Numbered from the stretch's first letter, positions 27,953-36,648 are shown. The stretch: 64,000 bases of DNA from Enterobacter ludwigii (GCA_023023105.1 CP083824.1:3534001-3598000), one strand, 5' to 3'. Program-made: numbers and translations. Notes: generated by a model not told the origin, from the letters alone.

Positions 27953-28153
27953 TTAATATTGGAGAACGCCGGCGTTAACCTCCAAGTATTTTTCCCAAGC
28001 ATCTAAATTCGACGCTGAGTTTTGCTCGTCGTTACCAGCTCGCGTGCATACACGAGTACAACAGTCACTACGTTCTCCAGAGCAACCACCCGTATAGTTG
28101 GCGGTAGCATTGGTATTGCTGATGACTTCAAATGTTAAATCTAAACACTGCAT
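27953..28153 (-). CDS. candidate RiPP precursor, 66-residue Cys-rich peptide
   Basis: The frame starts at ATG 28153, with AAAGGA 6 nt upstream, and ends TAA at 27953. The N-terminus MQCLDLTFEVIS looks like a leader strand for an RRE domain. A Gly-Gly pair at residues 22-23 precedes a Cys-rich stretch with Cys at 24, 31, 32 and 36 (GCSGERSDCCTRVCTR). A polar segment and the C-terminus VLQY follow. It is the first gene of a four-gene minus-strand unit with two E1-like proteins and a UvrA-like ATPase. It is not one of the precursor families I know well. The LDLTFEV stretch faintly recalls FxLD leaders. Real expression is likely; the modified product is inference. Confidence 0.7.
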   Translation of the reverse strand: MQCLDLTFEVISNTNATANYTGGCSGERSDCCTRVCTRAGNDEQNSASNLDAWEKYLEVNAGVLQY

Positions 28154-28321
28154 ATCAGGTCCTTTGCAAGTCAATTGATTAGCAAGCTAAGTATTCTCTT
28201 TGATATAGCTTAATTTTAAGAAAAAACTTACCCTTCATGATGATTAAATCACAAAACTTCTGTTCATGGGAATGGTAATTTTTTGTGCGGATTCAATGCC
28301 AAATCTCATCAACAGATCGTC

Positions 28322-28545
28322 CTAAATAGATGCTCGGAATAGTAAAACAGTTTGAGGGAACTCAGCACGCACTGAGCGAAGCAGATCGTAGCACTTCTTC
28401 TCCGTAGCGAACGATGCCCGATACATAAAACGCTTCATAAAACCCATGACAAGACCCACACCCGCAGATTGATCACCATGCTGATGTAGCATCGTGGTGA
28501 CCGTGGCAGAGACACTGCCAAAACGCTCAGCTATGCCCGTTCATC
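28322..28545 (-). pseudogene. C-terminal remnant of an unidentified gene
   Basis: On the minus strand a 70-codon stretch ending TAG at 28322 has protein-like composition (e.g. SVSATVTTMLHQHGD, then VMGFMKRFMYRASFA). It has no start or ribosome site and runs into stops upstream. I do not recognise the family. It looks like the tail of a deleted gene. The rest of the gap 28154-28807 shows nothing else except the likely promoter region of the peptide operon. Confidence 0.4.
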
Positions 28546-28807
28546 CACTGAGCGTTGGATAAACTGGTTTACAGTTTCGAGGATTGAAGACCAGAAATCG
28601 TTGCCTACCGGACACTCTCGTCGCTAGTCGTTAGAGCAAATTCATTCAACAATATAGGCTTACATAAATGCGAACTCGCGTAGTCATACCATGAAGTTTA
28701 ATGGCTATCTTGCAGATGCTAAATAACCAAGGTGGGGTTCCACTGAGAGTATGTACCTAGCTGAGTATTTTGTGGGATGATAGGCACATGAAAACGGGAG
28801 ACTTTGA

Positions 28808-29947
28808 GTGAATATTATACCGATTCGGGGCGATGCCGAATGGACCGCTTTGGAATTCTTTGCTGGTATCGGCCTGGCGAGAGCTGGGATGGAGCAGGCG
28901 GGAATCAAGACTGTTTGGTCTAATGACTATGACCTGAACAAAAAATCGATGTATGAAGGCCATTGGAAAACTCACAAGCTTTTTCTGGCAGACATTCATA
29001 CCCTGAATAGCGAAGACCTGCCAACTGCAGATGTTGCTTGGGCCTCTTCTCCCTGCACTGATCTTAGTCTGGCGGGTAAGCGTGTCGGCCTGCGGGGAGG
29101 CAGGGAATCGTCCGCCTTCTTCGGATTTACTGATTTGCTTGCAGGGATGAATGAACGCAAGCCTGAAGTGATCGTCCTCGAAAATGTCACAGGCCTTGCA
29201 TCCTCCCATAACAGAGAAGATTTGAGAGCTGCGGTTAAAGAATTTAATGAGTTAGGTTATGCAGTCGACGCAATCACTCTGGACGCCCGACGTTTTGTGC
29301 CACAGTCTCGACCAAGGTTATTCCTGATAGGAGCAAAAAATCCTATTGATGGAGGCGAACAGGATTCGTGCCTGAGACCAGACTGGCTTTCCTGGCTGCA
29401 TAAAGATGCTGAAGTACGCACCTTCATGATGCCTTTACCTAAAGCACCTGAGCTACTAAGCCAAGGGTTCACTCTTGAGATTGAGGCTATCCCAGACAGC
29501 GACCCTCGGTGGTGGAATGCTGATAAAGTTTCTCTTTTTAAAGAGTCCATGGCATCGGTACAGCGTGAAAGGTTAGAACATTTTGTCAATCTAGACTGTA
29601 CAACTGCCCGCACAGCCTATCGTAGAACTCGTAATGGCATTCCCGTATGGGAAATGAGAGCAGAAGACATTTCAGGATGTTTACGCACAGCACGTGGCGG
29701 TTCCTCCAAACAGGCGGTGGTGATCATGGGTAGGGGCGCACTCAAAATCAGGTGGATGACCGGACTTGAGTATGCACGTCTGATGGGGGCTGGCTGGTAC
29801 ACGCTGGAAAATTTGCGCGACTCACAAATTCAATATGGTTTTGGGGATGCCGTCGCTGTTCCTGTTGTTGGCTGGGTCGCCCGGCACATGATCCTCCCTC
29901 ACCTTGAGGCCGCAAAAAAAGCGCAAGGAATAAAAGTGAATGAATAA
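28808..29947 (+). CDS. C5 DNA cytosine methyltransferase of a type II R-M system
   Basis: This 379-residue enzyme methylates C5 of cytosine in a specific DNA sequence. Motif I is FFAGIGLARAGMEQAG (near residue 17), motif IV with the catalytic Cys is ASSPCTDLSLAGKR (near 77), motif VI is LENVTG (near 122) and motif VIII is QSRPRLFLIG (near 164). The C-terminal motifs (RLMGAGW, GFGDAVAVPV) are present. The target-recognition region spans about 190-300. GTG 28808 follows GGGAG. It overlaps the next gene by 8 nt, typical of a methylase-endonuclease pair. Confidence 0.92.
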   Translation: MNIIPIRGDAEWTALEFFAGIGLARAGMEQAGIKTVWSNDYDLNKKSMYEGHWKTHKLFLADIHTLNSEDLPTADVAWASSPCTDLSLAGKRVGLRGGRESSAFFGFTDLLAGMNERKPEVIVLENVTGLASSHNREDLRAAVKEFNELGYAVDAITLDARRFVPQSRPRLFLIGAKNPIDGGEQDSCLRPDWLSWLHKDAEVRTFMMPLPKAPELLSQGFTLEIEAIPDSDPRWWNADKVSLFKESMASVQRERLEHFVNLDCTTARTAYRRTRNGIPVWEMRAEDISGCLRTARGGSSKQAVVIMGRGALKIRWMTGLEYARLMGAGWYTLENLRDSQIQYGFGDAVAVPVVGWVARHMILPHLEAAKKAQGIKVNE

Positions 29948-30932
29948 GTTGAATTACTCCGAAGCGTATCTTGCAGCGGCGAAAGCCTGGTACGAAGGTG
30001 AACGAGCCAAGAGTGGCGCGATAAATACCAATGTAATGAATGCAGGACTGATCGTCTCACGTATGATGGCTGATGGTATGCCTATTACTGACGAACGTCT
30101 GTACAGCGAAGGAAAAAGCCAAGTACGAGGGCTCAGTGGTGCCACCATATCAAAGATTCTGGAACAACATGGCGAAACCCGCGTTTTTACCCGTGAAGGT
30201 GGGCGTACGTCCAGAGGGACTATTTTCCTTGCCGCTGCATTTCGGGATGTACTTAACAATACTCAAGTAAATGGAAATGAGCCTGTCGACACAAAACTGG
30301 TTTCCAACCAGCTCGAAGCTTTCTTCACTCAATGCGTGCGTCTGGACTATTTTGACAAACAGAGAATAACAGTCGACCTAGATTACAACAAGCCAGTTGC
30401 ATCTGTGGTAAGCGATATTCTTAAAGCGTCGGCGGAACGTTCAGACAAACCCACTGGAGCTGTGCTACAGCATCTTATTGGAGCCAAACTCCAATTGCGC
30501 TTTCCCAATGTTAAAATCGGCAGTGACAGAGCCAATGCAGCTGACTTACACACTGACCGTGAGGGTGATTTTCAGGTGGGTACTACTGCATTCCACGTGA
30601 CCACCGCACCTATGGAGAAATTGATTTCGCGCTGTGTCGAAAACAAACGTGCAGGCTACAGGCCGGTCATCCTAACTCTTGAAAGCAAAGTCATTGCAGC
30701 ACGCCAGATGGCTGATAACGTTGGTATGTCTGAACAGATAGCCGTCCAGGCAGCCGAAACTTTCATCGGTAACAATATTGAAGAGATTGCTATCTATGAC
30801 GGCGATAAAATCCGTGAGGGTCTCGCAAGACTGATACGTACGTACAACGTCCGTATCAATACTATCGAGATAGATAAATCCCTTATGATTGATGAGCCTC
30901 GTTGGATCGTTAACTTACTGACCGACTCCTGA
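29940..30932 (+). CDS. probable type II restriction endonuclease (DUF4928-like)
   Basis: This 330-residue protein is read from ATG 29940 inside the end of the methylase gene. I believe it belongs to the DUF4928 family, which accompanies C5 methylases, but I cannot confirm this without a search. The C-terminal half (about 185-330) has alternating strands and helices with a possible nuclease-like DREGDFQVGTTAFHV segment near 202. Its context as the only partner of the methylase makes restriction activity the best guess. The recognition sequence is unknown. Confidence 0.7.
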   Translation: MNKLNYSEAYLAAAKAWYEGERAKSGAINTNVMNAGLIVSRMMADGMPITDERLYSEGKSQVRGLSGATISKILEQHGETRVFTREGGRTSRGTIFLAAAFRDVLNNTQVNGNEPVDTKLVSNQLEAFFTQCVRLDYFDKQRITVDLDYNKPVASVVSDILKASAERSDKPTGAVLQHLIGAKLQLRFPNVKIGSDRANAADLHTDREGDFQVGTTAFHVTTAPMEKLISRCVENKRAGYRPVILTLESKVIAARQMADNVGMSEQIAVQAAETFIGNNIEEIAIYDGDKIREGLARLIRTYNVRINTIEIDKSLMIDEPRWIVNLLTDS

Positions 30933-30994
30933 AATACATAGAGATCAGCAAGCTTAACGAGTCGCTTTTTTCCACCATACCTAATCCCCAGAAC

Positions 30995-32050
30995 GGCTTT
31001 GTTGAATAAATCGAACTTTTGCTGAGTTGAAGGATCAGATCACGCATCCTCCCGACAACACAGACCATTCCGTGGCAAAGCAAAAGTTCAGAATCACCAA
31101 CTGGTCCACCTACAACAAAGCTCTCATCAACCGTGGCTCCCTCACTTTCTGGCTGGATGATGAGGCGATTCAGGCCTGGTATGAGTCGGCAACGCCTTCA
31201 TCACGAGGAAGGCCCCAGCGCTATTCTGATCTCGCCATCACCACCGTTCTGGTGATTAAACGCGTATTCCGGCTGACCCTGCGGGCTGCGCAGGGTTTTA
31301 TTGATTCCATTTTTGCCCTGATGAACGTTCCGTTGCGCTGCCCGGATTACACCAGTGTCAGTAAGCGGGCAAAGTCGGTTAATGTCAGTTTCAAAACGTC
31401 CACCCGGGGTGAAATCGCACACCTGGTGATTGATTCCACCGGGCTGAAGGTCTTTGGTGAAGGCGAATGGAAAGTCAGAAAGCACGGCAAAGAGCGCCGT
31501 CGTATCTGGCGAAAGTTGCATCTTGCTGTTGACAGCAACACACATGAAGTTGTCTGTGCAGACCTGTCGCTGAATAACGTCACGGACTCAGAAGCCTTCC
31601 CGGGCCTTATCCGGCAGACTCACAGAAAAATCAGGGCAGCCGCGGCAGACGGGGCTTACGATACCCGGCTCTGTCACGATGAACTGCGCCGCAAAAAAAT
31701 CAGCGCGCTTATTCCTCCCCGAAAAGGAGCAGGTTACTGGCCCGGTGAGTACGCAGACCGCAACCGTGCCGTTGCTAATCAGCGGCTGAGCGGAAGCAAT
31801 GCACGGTGGAAATGGACAACGGAATATAACCGTCGCTCGATAGCGGAAACGGCAATGTACAGAATGAAGCAGTTGTTGGGAGATTCACTGACGCTGCGTG
31901 ACTACGATGGTCAGGTAGCGGAAGCTATGGCCATGGTGCGTGCGTTGAACAGGATGACAAAGGCTGGGATGCCAGAAAGCGTGCGTATTGCCTGAAAATC
32001 CAGCCAGCTACAGGGTCGTTCGCACGAAATCTTATTTATTCAACAAAGCC
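30995..32050 (+). mobile_element. IS903-type element (IS5 family), 1056 bp, no target duplication
   Basis: Terminal inverted repeats GGCTTTGTTGAATAAAT are visible at 30995 and, complemented, ending at 32050. The single transposase gene is intact. The 9-bp flanks differ (ccccagaac on the left, cctcaaatc on the right), so the element was not left by a simple insertion here. A deletion or a recombination between IS copies has joined two unrelated regions. Confidence 0.93.
31072..31995 (+). CDS. IS903-type transposase
   Basis: This 307-residue DDE transposase starts at GTG 31072 (VAKQKFRITNWSTYN), giving the standard IS903 length. Catalytic context: the first Asp in HLVIDSTGLKVFG, the second in AAADGAYDT and the Glu in YNRRSIAETAMYRMKQ. 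The sequence is intact and closely IS903-like, implying recent acquisition. Confidence 0.94.
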   Translation: MAKQKFRITNWSTYNKALINRGSLTFWLDDEAIQAWYESATPSSRGRPQRYSDLAITTVLVIKRVFRLTLRAAQGFIDSIFALMNVPLRCPDYTSVSKRAKSVNVSFKTSTRGEIAHLVIDSTGLKVFGEGEWKVRKHGKERRRIWRKLHLAVDSNTHEVVCADLSLNNVTDSEAFPGLIRQTHRKIRAAAADGAYDTRLCHDELRRKKISALIPPRKGAGYWPGEYADRNRAVANQRLSGSNARWKWTTEYNRRSIAETAMYRMKQLLGDSLTLRDYDGQVAEAMAMVRALNRMTKAGMPESVRIA

Positions 32051-33215
32051 CCTCAAATCCGGTCCACACCACAACGTTATGCCTTATGTCATCGGTGGTA
32101 ATATGATCGGAAGTTCGGTGGCTGAGCTTATCAGTGAGTTTGAAATTTCTAAACAATTGCGTCCCGATGTCGCCAAACCCGTCTGGCATAATTCACTTCG
32201 CCTGCCAAAGGGAGAAACACTGTCAGCCAGACAGTGGGCGGCATTCGCCGACGATTATATGACCCGGATGGGGTTCACTGAAACGCACCTTCGCTGTTAT
32301 ATCCTTCACGATGATACCGACGGGCAGCATATCCATATCATTGCAAGTCGCATTAACATGCCCGGTGGAAAGCTGTACCTGGGGAAAAATGAAAATCTCA
32401 TCAGCACCCGCATTATCAGCGAACTGGAGCGAATACACGGACTCACTGAAACAACACCTGCAACCAGCAGTCGCCCTCAGGCTAAAAGAAAACCCTCACG
32501 CAATGAGCTGATGATGGCAGAACGAACAGCAGTTCCCTGCCCTAAGTCTCAGTTGCAGACCCTGATTGATAATGTCTTAACGCATCGTCCCGATTTACTG
32601 ACTTTTATCGACATGCTGGAACAGAAAGGTGTGACCTGTAAACCCAATATCGCGTCGACCGGAAAAATGAATGGATTTTCATTTCAGTACCAGGGTATTG
32701 CCTTTAAAGCGTCTCAGCTTGGAAAAAAGTATGGCTGGTCTTCTCTGCAAACGCAGATTGATTTTACACCAGAGCACCTGGCCTTACTGAAAAAAGAGCA
32801 ACAACAGACTGTACCAGTGCCAGTGCCAGTGCCAGTGCCAGTGCCAGTGCCAGTGCCATCATGCGAGCCTGAAGAACAGGTTGCAAACCGGGAAACGATT
32901 CTGGAGAAAATCCTTCAGCTTGAAGAAAAAATTCGTCTGGAAAGACAACAGGAAACAGTGGGTGTCATTCAACTCAGGAGCAAACTGCACAATACAGCTC
33001 GTCAGATACCCCGCCAGCGTCGTCTGCATTCGTGGTTTGTATTGCTCGGCCATATTGTGGCACTTCTCAGGCGCAGGGGCATGTCTCTGTTACATGCCAC
33101 TGCACATCCTTTCCACCAAATCCTGCACCTGCATCTTCTGACACCCTGTCATTCCATGACAACAAATCCCATTAAAGAACAATTAGTTAAAAATAACCCC
33201 CATCCTGCACCATAA
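32051..33215 (+). pseudogene. relaxase (MobA/TraI-type), N-terminus removed at the IS903 junction
   Basis: The frame is open from the IS junction and reads in frame through PHHN to PYVIGGNMIG, which is internal to a relaxase. The catalytic three-His motif segment HDDTDGQHIHIIASRIN is present (near 32310), but the N-terminal residues, including the nicking Tyr region, are missing. A (Val-Pro)8 stretch and a basic C-terminus follow. An internal ATG at 32079 could give a shortened product without function. Relaxases nick plasmid oriT, so this marks captured mobilisable-plasmid DNA. Confidence 0.8.
32811..32858 (+). repeat. hexanucleotide tandem repeat (GTGCCA)8 in the relaxase remnant
   Basis: Eight in-frame 6-bp units, the first with GTA for GTG, encode (Val-Pro)8. 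The copy number can vary by slippage without breaking the frame. It separates the relaxase domain from the C-terminal coiled-coil part. Confidence 0.95.
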
Positions 33216-33400
33216 GTTAACTAATCCATATTTTAGTGATAGTCAATAAAATATTGATCGTTTATATAGATCGATAATCTTGTTATGATAGTTATAACCT
33301 ATTAACAGAGATCCATCGATCGGTACAAGCAATTTTACTAAAGCGGATCATTCATCGAAAATGTTCAAAAATACATCACCTTAAATCAGGCCACGGAGTC

Positions 33401-33676
33401 ATGATGGATAATAAAACGATTAGCTGCCCCTTCTGCTTTACACAAAGCCCGCACGGCGTGCGGATTTGCAAAGGCTGCCATGCAAAAGTCGCCTACGGTG
33501 AGAGTCCGCTCAGTGTGGCATTCCTGTTTCAATTCGTGGCATTAGCTCTCGCCTGGTTAGTATTTTCATTGACCGGCAGCACTCCTGTCTCAGTCATTAC
33601 GTTTTTTGCCAGCGTCATTATTCTTATCTGCATTATTAAAAAGAAATATGCAGACAGAGTTGTTTTTATACGGTGA
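33401..33676 (+). CDS. small membrane protein with N-terminal zinc ribbon
   Basis: The 91-residue product has CPFC and CKGC pairs at about residues 9-12 and 23-26, forming a zinc ribbon. Two transmembrane helices (about 38-58 and 62-82) and a basic end (KKKYADR) follow. Start ATG 33401 or ATG 33404. It is unidentified, but such zinc-ribbon membrane proteins are common on plasmids. It precedes two lipoprotein genes on the same strand. Confidence 0.6.
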   Translation: MMDNKTISCPFCFTQSPHGVRICKGCHAKVAYGESPLSVAFLFQFVALALAWLVFSLTGSTPVSVITFFASVIILICIIKKKYADRVVFIR

Positions 33677-33725
33677 TATTAATTTCATACCACCGCAAAC
33701 TTAAAAAATTAATATGAGAGAACTT

Positions 33726-34112
33726 ATGAACAGATTCATGATTTCTGTGTTTTTTATTTCTGCTTTCCTTATTTCTGGTTGTTCAACATCAGGCAACCAG
33801 CATCTAAAAAAAGAAACAGCACAAAGTCTGCAGTCGAAAATTATAAAAAATAAAACAACGAAATCAGAAATCATTACCGCATTAGGTGAGCCCGAAACCA
33901 AAACTACACTTGATAGTGGCAATGAAGAATGGACTTATTCGATGGATAACAATCAGTTTGATGCCACCACATTCATTCCAGTGGTCGGGTTGCTGACAGG
34001 CGGTTCACAGACGCAGGCCAAAACGCTGGAAATCGAATTTAAAGGCGAAACGGTCAGTAAGTGGACGATCTCTGAAAACAACAGCAAGATGAAAACCGGC
34101 CTTATTCAATAA
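33726..34112 (+). CDS. BamE/SmpA-like lipoprotein
   Basis: This 128-residue protein has a signal peptide and lipobox LISGC. A BamE/SmpA-like domain follows (KNKTTKSEIITALGEPETK, then EEWTYSM). It is not the BAM subunit, which is encoded at 14580. I chose ATG 33726, whose GAGAA site is better placed than for ATG 33714. It sits in the plasmid-like block with another lipoprotein immediately downstream. The role is unknown. Confidence 0.7.
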   Translation: MNRFMISVFFISAFLISGCSTSGNQHLKKETAQSLQSKIIKNKTTKSEIITALGEPETKTTLDSGNEEWTYSMDNNQFDATTFIPVVGLLTGGSQTQAKTLEIEFKGETVSKWTISENNSKMKTGLIQ

Positions 34113-34138
34113 CGTACTCTACAGTCTGGGATTATTTT

Positions 34139-34459
34139 ATGAAAACATATGCATTTACCACACTCATTGCGTCCATTTTTTTGCTGAGTGGCTGTACCGG
34201 TGAACCGTCTGAGCAGGATATTTACACTGCGATGAATAAGGTCATGGAGCAGACGAATGCCATCGTTAAATCCATAGCAGGTAAAGATGTCCCGAAAGAC
34301 GCACTGCGGGAATTAAAATCTGTCAAAAAGCATGACTGCGAAAAACTATCGGATAAAAGCTATAAATGCAATGTAACAGCTGTTGTCGATAACGAAAAAC
34401 GCACAGCGGCTGTCACGCTGATCAAAACGGATGATGGCTGGCAGGTCATTGATAAGTAA
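34139..34459 (+). CDS. small putative lipoprotein
   Basis: The 106-residue product has a signal peptide ending in lipobox LLSGC (about 14-18). A helical region and a C-terminal half with two Cys (HDCEKLSDKSYKCN) that could form a disulfide follow. The final DDGWQVIDK resembles DUF4878/lumazine-like lipoproteins. It is 26 nt after the BamE-like lipoprotein gene. I do not assign a function. Confidence 0.65.
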   Translation: MKTYAFTTLIASIFLLSGCTGEPSEQDIYTAMNKVMEQTNAIVKSIAGKDVPKDALRELKSVKKHDCEKLSDKSYKCNVTAVVDNEKRTAAVTLIKTDDGWQVIDK

Positions 34460-34595
34460 GACCACAGTAAAACAATCCCGCCAGGCAGGACACCAGACCG
34501 GTGGCTCCTGCCTTTTTAATGCCCGGTAATGTCTTGCGGGAAACGACTGCTTTTATGTCACTCTGCCATCCCCTGTCCAGTACGTATCCGCTGCC

Positions 34596-35021
34596 TCACA
34601 GCCTTTTCCTGACCACGGATCCTGGTGGTGTATAAGCCAGAGAACGTGCAATGCGTTTCTTTTCATACTGTGCCAGTAAATCAGCATAAATGTGCTCTGC
34701 TTCATCCAGATTGCCTGAAATATAATTCACGAGCGAATTCAGGCAATGCAGTAATGTGTCACTGTTTGCGAGTTGCCTGAGCAGAGGGGCCTTCAGGGTA
34801 GAAACGACACCCATAAACATCTGCATGATATTATCAACGTGATAACACGAATTGCGATATTGCGCCCGTGAATAAAAATACTTCAGATGGTATCCAGCGA
34901 AAAGCACATAAAGTTTTCTGTAAAAAATATTGTTATTAACACTGTCGCGATGCTGTGTTATATATTTATCAACAACAAATATAAACTTTTCTTCCTGAGA
35001 AGAAACACAAATATTACTCAT
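34596..35021 (-). CDS. hypothetical protein, 141 residues
   Basis: The protein is mainly helical, starts at ATG 35021 after a strong AAGGAGAGG site and ends at TAA 34596. It has no signal peptide and no motif I know. The C-terminus is basic (SVVRKRL). It is convergent with the lipoprotein genes. The AT-rich gap upstream is shared with the repeat region at 35476. The good ribosome site makes a real gene likely. Confidence 0.6.
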   Translation of the reverse strand: MSNICVSSQEEKFIFVVDKYITQHRDSVNNNIFYRKLYVLFAGYHLKYFYSRAQYRNSCYHVDNIMQMFMGVVSTLKAPLLRQLANSDTLLHCLNSLVNYISGNLDEAEHIYADLLAQYEKKRIARSLAYTPPGSVVRKRL

Positions 35022-36015
35022 AACCCTCTCCTTTTTTGTTTTTATAATTAAGTACTATCAGCTTTAAAATTTAAATCAATACAAAATTGAAAATATTTTA
35101 TTTTAAAATGACAACTATTTATTCTTTTAATACTGGAAACAGCTTACGCTGTTGCAATGTTGAGTCCGATCGATTGCATTACCACTTCCTTTTTTCAAAA
35201 GCCAGGTAGTTTCCAGATTTCAGATAAAACCCCTTCAGGAATTTTTTTGAGAGAGTGCTACGCACCGGCTCACGCCCCCGACGACAGATATATGTAGATT
35301 ATTTTTACCCGTCAGATGAAAACCCAACGTTTAATCCCTCTTGCAGCGCCGCTGAGTGCCCACAGCACTCACTCGCTGAAGCAGAAAGGATTTTTCCGAA
35401 GGGGTTCCGGCGTGAGCCGTATTAAGTTAACGGGTAAATCATGTAGTCGGGTCCACTCTTTCGCTAAACTCAGCAGTCTGAATCTCTGCGCGAAGCGTAT
35501 TTGTGCTGAGAGCTAAACCCAACTGTCTGAACTCCTGCGCGAAGCGTATTTCTACTGACAGTTAAACACTATAGCAATTTTCTGAAGCCCAGTGGCGCAA
35601 CATACAGGTGCGCAGGCTTCACTTAAGGAATAATATTACGAAGGAAAATCAGCAATAGCAGTGTTTATCAAACTGTGTACAATGGAATTTTGTGTCAGTC
35701 TAAAGCTAAATTTCGGTTTCTTGTTTCTTTATCACTCTTTTATCTTGCAAATACAAAAAGAAAATTAATCAATTACATCAACAAGTTAAGATAGAATATT
35801 GGTTGTATCTTTCAGAACCAAAAATTATTAATGACATAACGGGTGATGGTGAAATTTAGCACCCTTCGTAATAACTCTGACAACCCTTAATATTTCACTA
35901 AAAAAATAATCACAGAGCAATAAATATAATATTTTAAAATTTTTATTACTAATAATATTGACAAACAAATTTAATATGCCATATCTGTTTTCACAATAAT
36001 AAAAAAGGAGCCATT
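35022..36015. other. 1-kb non-coding gap with repeats, possible plasmid replication region
   Basis: There is no convincing gene. The middle part (about 35230-35620) is GC-richer and holds a hairpin GAGTGC / GCACTC (35354, 35365) and two 43-bp direct repeats at 35476-35518 and 35525-35567. These match at 36 of 43 positions and share the core TGCGCGAAGCGTATTT. The rest is strongly AT-rich. It precedes a RepL-like gene, so an origin with iterons is a reasonable guess, not shown. Confidence 0.45.
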
Positions 36016-36579
36016 ATGTCAAACACAAGTGTTATGTTAACTAAAGAACAAAAAGCAATCATTGCAGAAGCATTAGATGTTATGCCCGAAGATCTGGAAG
36101 AAATAAAAGTTAAAGCAAGTGCCTGTAAAAAGACATCCTTTCGTGACGATTTTTCGATGGTCTTTAAAGATAATACGGCCACACTCGCCCGAATGGATCT
36201 GACACCAACGGCATTCAGAATTGTTCTTTATCTTTTCTCAGTCATTGATTATGGAAATATTATCCCTGACTTTTCACAGTCACGTACTGCCAGAGAGTTA
36301 GGACTGAATAAATCGAATGTTTCACGTGCATTCAGAGAATTATTTGAGAGGAAAATACTGATCCGTAACGCTGAAGACGGTCAGGTTTACCTGAATTCTA
36401 ATTTATGCGTAAAAGGTATTCCTCATCGTTTCAATGAAGATCTGATGGATAAATTCAGTAAATCCAGACTTGAGACTGAAGATTTTGCCACTTCATTCAA
36501 CTTTTATCGCGCAGGGCGCAAAACAAAGCCTGTAAAAAAATCCAGAAACAGATATCCAACTGACGGCATTCCCTTTTAA
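36016..36579 (+). CDS. RepL-like winged-helix protein
   Basis: This 187-residue protein contains a MarR/RepL-like winged helix at about 60-130 (LTPTAFRIVLYLFSVID, TARELGLNKSNVSRAFREL, then a wing ILIRNAEDGQVYLN). A basic tail with KKSRNR follows. RepL-type proteins initiate plasmid replication; other winged-helix families regulate transcription, and I cannot separate the two. AAGGAG precedes ATG. It is followed 69 nt later by a second, smaller winged-helix gene. Confidence 0.65.
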   Translation: MSNTSVMLTKEQKAIIAEALDVMPEDLEEIKVKASACKKTSFRDDFSMVFKDNTATLARMDLTPTAFRIVLYLFSVIDYGNIIPDFSQSRTARELGLNKSNVSRAFRELFERKILIRNAEDGQVYLNSNLCVKGIPHRFNEDLMDKFSKSRLETEDFATSFNFYRAGRKTKPVKKSRNRYPTDGIPF

Positions 36580-36648
36580 AAGACATAACAGCGCGGTGAT
36601 TTTACGCCCCACACCAGCGAAAAACTTAATAAAACAAAGGATATCTTT

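Noticed and set aside
23586..28153. Reading the peptide operon as a microcin C type system
   Set aside because: The peptide is 66 residues and ends in Tyr, not a heptapeptide ending in Asn. There are two E1-like proteins, and no MccC-type exporter or MccE-type immunity gene.
32811..32858. CRISPR-like appearance of the short tandem repeat
   Set aside because: Six-bp units without spacers, in frame inside a gene. No CRISPR array or cas gene is visible anywhere in the window.
35316..35516. 66-codon frame starting MKTQRLIPLAAPLS in the repeat region
   Set aside because: No ribosome site, and it crosses one of the direct repeats; the repeat structure explains the sequence better than coding.
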